A stretch of 64,000 bases of DNA from Dasyornis broadbenti (Eukaryota > Chordata > Aves > Passeriformes > Dasyornithidae): positions 397,569 to 461,568 of the forward strand of contig VZRN01004719.1 in assembly GCA_013397935.1 (NCBI GenBank), given 5' to 3'. Below, one piece after another: positions 62,801 through 64,000 of the stretch; within the stretch, counting starts at the first letter, position 1, and the number at the start of each line of letters is the position of its first letter. A program made the position numbers and the translations under genes. A model generated the notes under the pieces. It was not told where the DNA came from and made no database searches. It was given only the letters and a program-made list of their open reading frames with translations.

Positions 62801-64000
62801 TGTCTCTGAGTTGCAGATACAAAGCTTTATTTAATTTTTAAAACGGCTTTGCATAGGACATGCAGGACAGTTGTTGGGTGAGGGGGCTCTCCTCCCAGCA
62901 ATTAGTAGACGCTGAATTTCCTGATGGTCCTCTTTGATATATTACAAAAACTACATTACATCAGGTAGAAGAGCCCACTATCTCCACGATAGATGCCATT
63001 GCTATTTGTCAAGGTGATACAGAAGGTCAAGGTTAGGCTGCAAAAAGTGTTTGGGGAATTGTGTGGGGGAATACCTCAGAAAACTTGAGCTCTGGTTGCT
63101 GATGTCCTTACAGTTCTAGAAGAAAGATACCACAAATCAATCATTTTGCAGATCAGTAACAGTAAATTTAAGTGTATAAAGATTTCAAGGCATCTTATCA
63201 ACTGCATCTTGAATGCAGATTACCAAAGCTCATGAAAATATTAGGATACTACAATAATGGATTCTACAGAGTAAAAAATGCACCTCTCGCTAGAGCAGTA
63301 CAAGTGACAAGGAAAGTATTTACTATAATTTAAGATGTCTTATTTTCCTTGTGAATTTTGGGAACCAAAAAATTGGTTCAACAAAGCTGTGTAATGTCAA
63401 CTCAAGAATAAACTATTCCATGTCCTTTTTAGTATCAAAAAATAATGTTCTGGACAGTGAGATTACTCAAATTTGTACCGTGTGGGAGGTGTTTACTTTC
63501 CTTGGATTTAGTATGTCTTCTTACCCCTTAGGATAAAAGGAAGCTAAAATGGGAGAAAGATCCATTTTACTGCACCTAATATATATCCAGTTTCAAAATT
63601 TACAGTTTAGATATCTAAGTGGAGATTCCTACTGCTATCCAATCTGCAGGGTTTTCTGCCCTTTGCTGTAAAGCGCTAACAGAGATCTGGTGACTGTCTG
63701 TATGATGGTTATCCTAACCCTAGAAAGGACAAAGATTAATGTGCCTGGATCACACTGGAAGTCTCTGGCAGAGATGGAAATCAAAGGCCTTTCTCTCAAG
63801 TCCAAAGCACGCAGTTATTCTTTTGTTATTATTTCATAAGTGATATAGGAAAAACATTCTGACTTTTCCACTTACAGGCAACATTTCAGCATGTTTTAAA
63901 AAGGTAGCAGTAAGGCACAGAGCCTCTGTCATTATTAATATCAGTTTTATCGCTGTGGAATTAATAATAGTGCCTGAAGGAAACGAAATTTTGGTTAGTG
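59810..64000 (+). other. ATP9B: ATP9B intron, 5' part
   Basis: The intron runs from the GTAAGT donor at 59810 to the edge of the window. No exon was recognised in it. The stretch 62440-63110 has noticeably more GC and fewer stop-rich runs than its surroundings, with an AATAAA and a TATA-like word on the minus strand. This might mark an old LTR, but I could not fix its ends. Confidence 0.6.

Larger units (their letters stand above)
1..64000 (+). other. ATP9B: ATP9B gene, internal part (eight exons and flanking introns)
   Basis: Eight exons in the same order and frame as vertebrate ATP9B are spread over 52 kb, so the whole window appears to be transcribed on the + strand as part of this gene. 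ATP9B is a P4-ATPase of the ATP9/Neo1 branch, a multi-pass membrane protein of the trans-Golgi network thought to act as, or be related to, a lipid flippase. Members of this branch are reported not to need a CDC50 subunit. The predicted protein agrees better with ATP9B than with its paralogue ATP9A, for example in the [25 protein letters not shown] and KPQLDIHSFEGTFTR segments (comparison from memory). The initiator exon and the catalytic P domain are outside the window. Confidence 0.95.

Noticed and set aside
1..64000. CRISPR arrays, operons, ribosome binding sites or prokaryotic mobile elements
   Set aside because: The sequence is clearly animal: spliced exons, long AT-rich introns, CR1 LINEs and a tRNA SINE. 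No regularly spaced repeats are present.

Overview
The window is vertebrate nuclear DNA, AT-rich and intron-dominated, and almost certainly from a bird, most likely a passerine. It lies inside one gene on the + strand, the class-2 P4-type ATPase ATP9B. I find eight coding exons (7659-7809, 11263-11376, 14398-14506, 23284-23342, 29744-29795, 45090-45184, 53321-53401, 59734-59809). They join in one open frame (737 nt, 245 whole codons) with AG/GT at every boundary. They encode the cytosolic N-terminal segment ahead of the membrane, TM1, TM2 and most of the actuator (A) domain, including the DGET motif. The start codon, the DKTGT phosphorylation site, the nucleotide-binding domain and the remaining membrane helices lie outside the window.

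The bird call rests on CR1 LINE copies with the typical avian 3' ends (6041, 27107, 27464, 48830, plus older or internal fragments at 5065 and 34270). The passerine call rests on a tRNA-Ile-headed SINE with a CR1-like tail at 58472-58614, which resembles the TguSINE1 family known from zebra finch.

Layout: 1-7658 is an upstream intron holding an old CR1 and a short younger CR1. 7659-14506 carries the N-terminal segment, TM1 and TM2. 14507-29795 holds two long, mostly unique introns around two short A-domain exons. 29796-45089 is a 15.3 kb intron with little recognisable content. 45090-59809 carries the rest of the A domain, with an isolated CpG-rich island (about 48225-48560), a cluster of small inverted repeats and another CR1 in the intron between. 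59810-64000 is the start of a further intron, with a possible but unproven LTR-like block near 62.4-63.1 kb.

None of the open frames of 60-125 codons outside the exons looks like a real gene. I see no tRNA, rRNA, CRISPR or second protein-coding gene. I did not find a clear undescribed system. The most worthwhile leads are the intronic CpG island, the perfect or near-perfect hairpins, and the splice arrangement that would let two A-domain exons be skipped together in frame.
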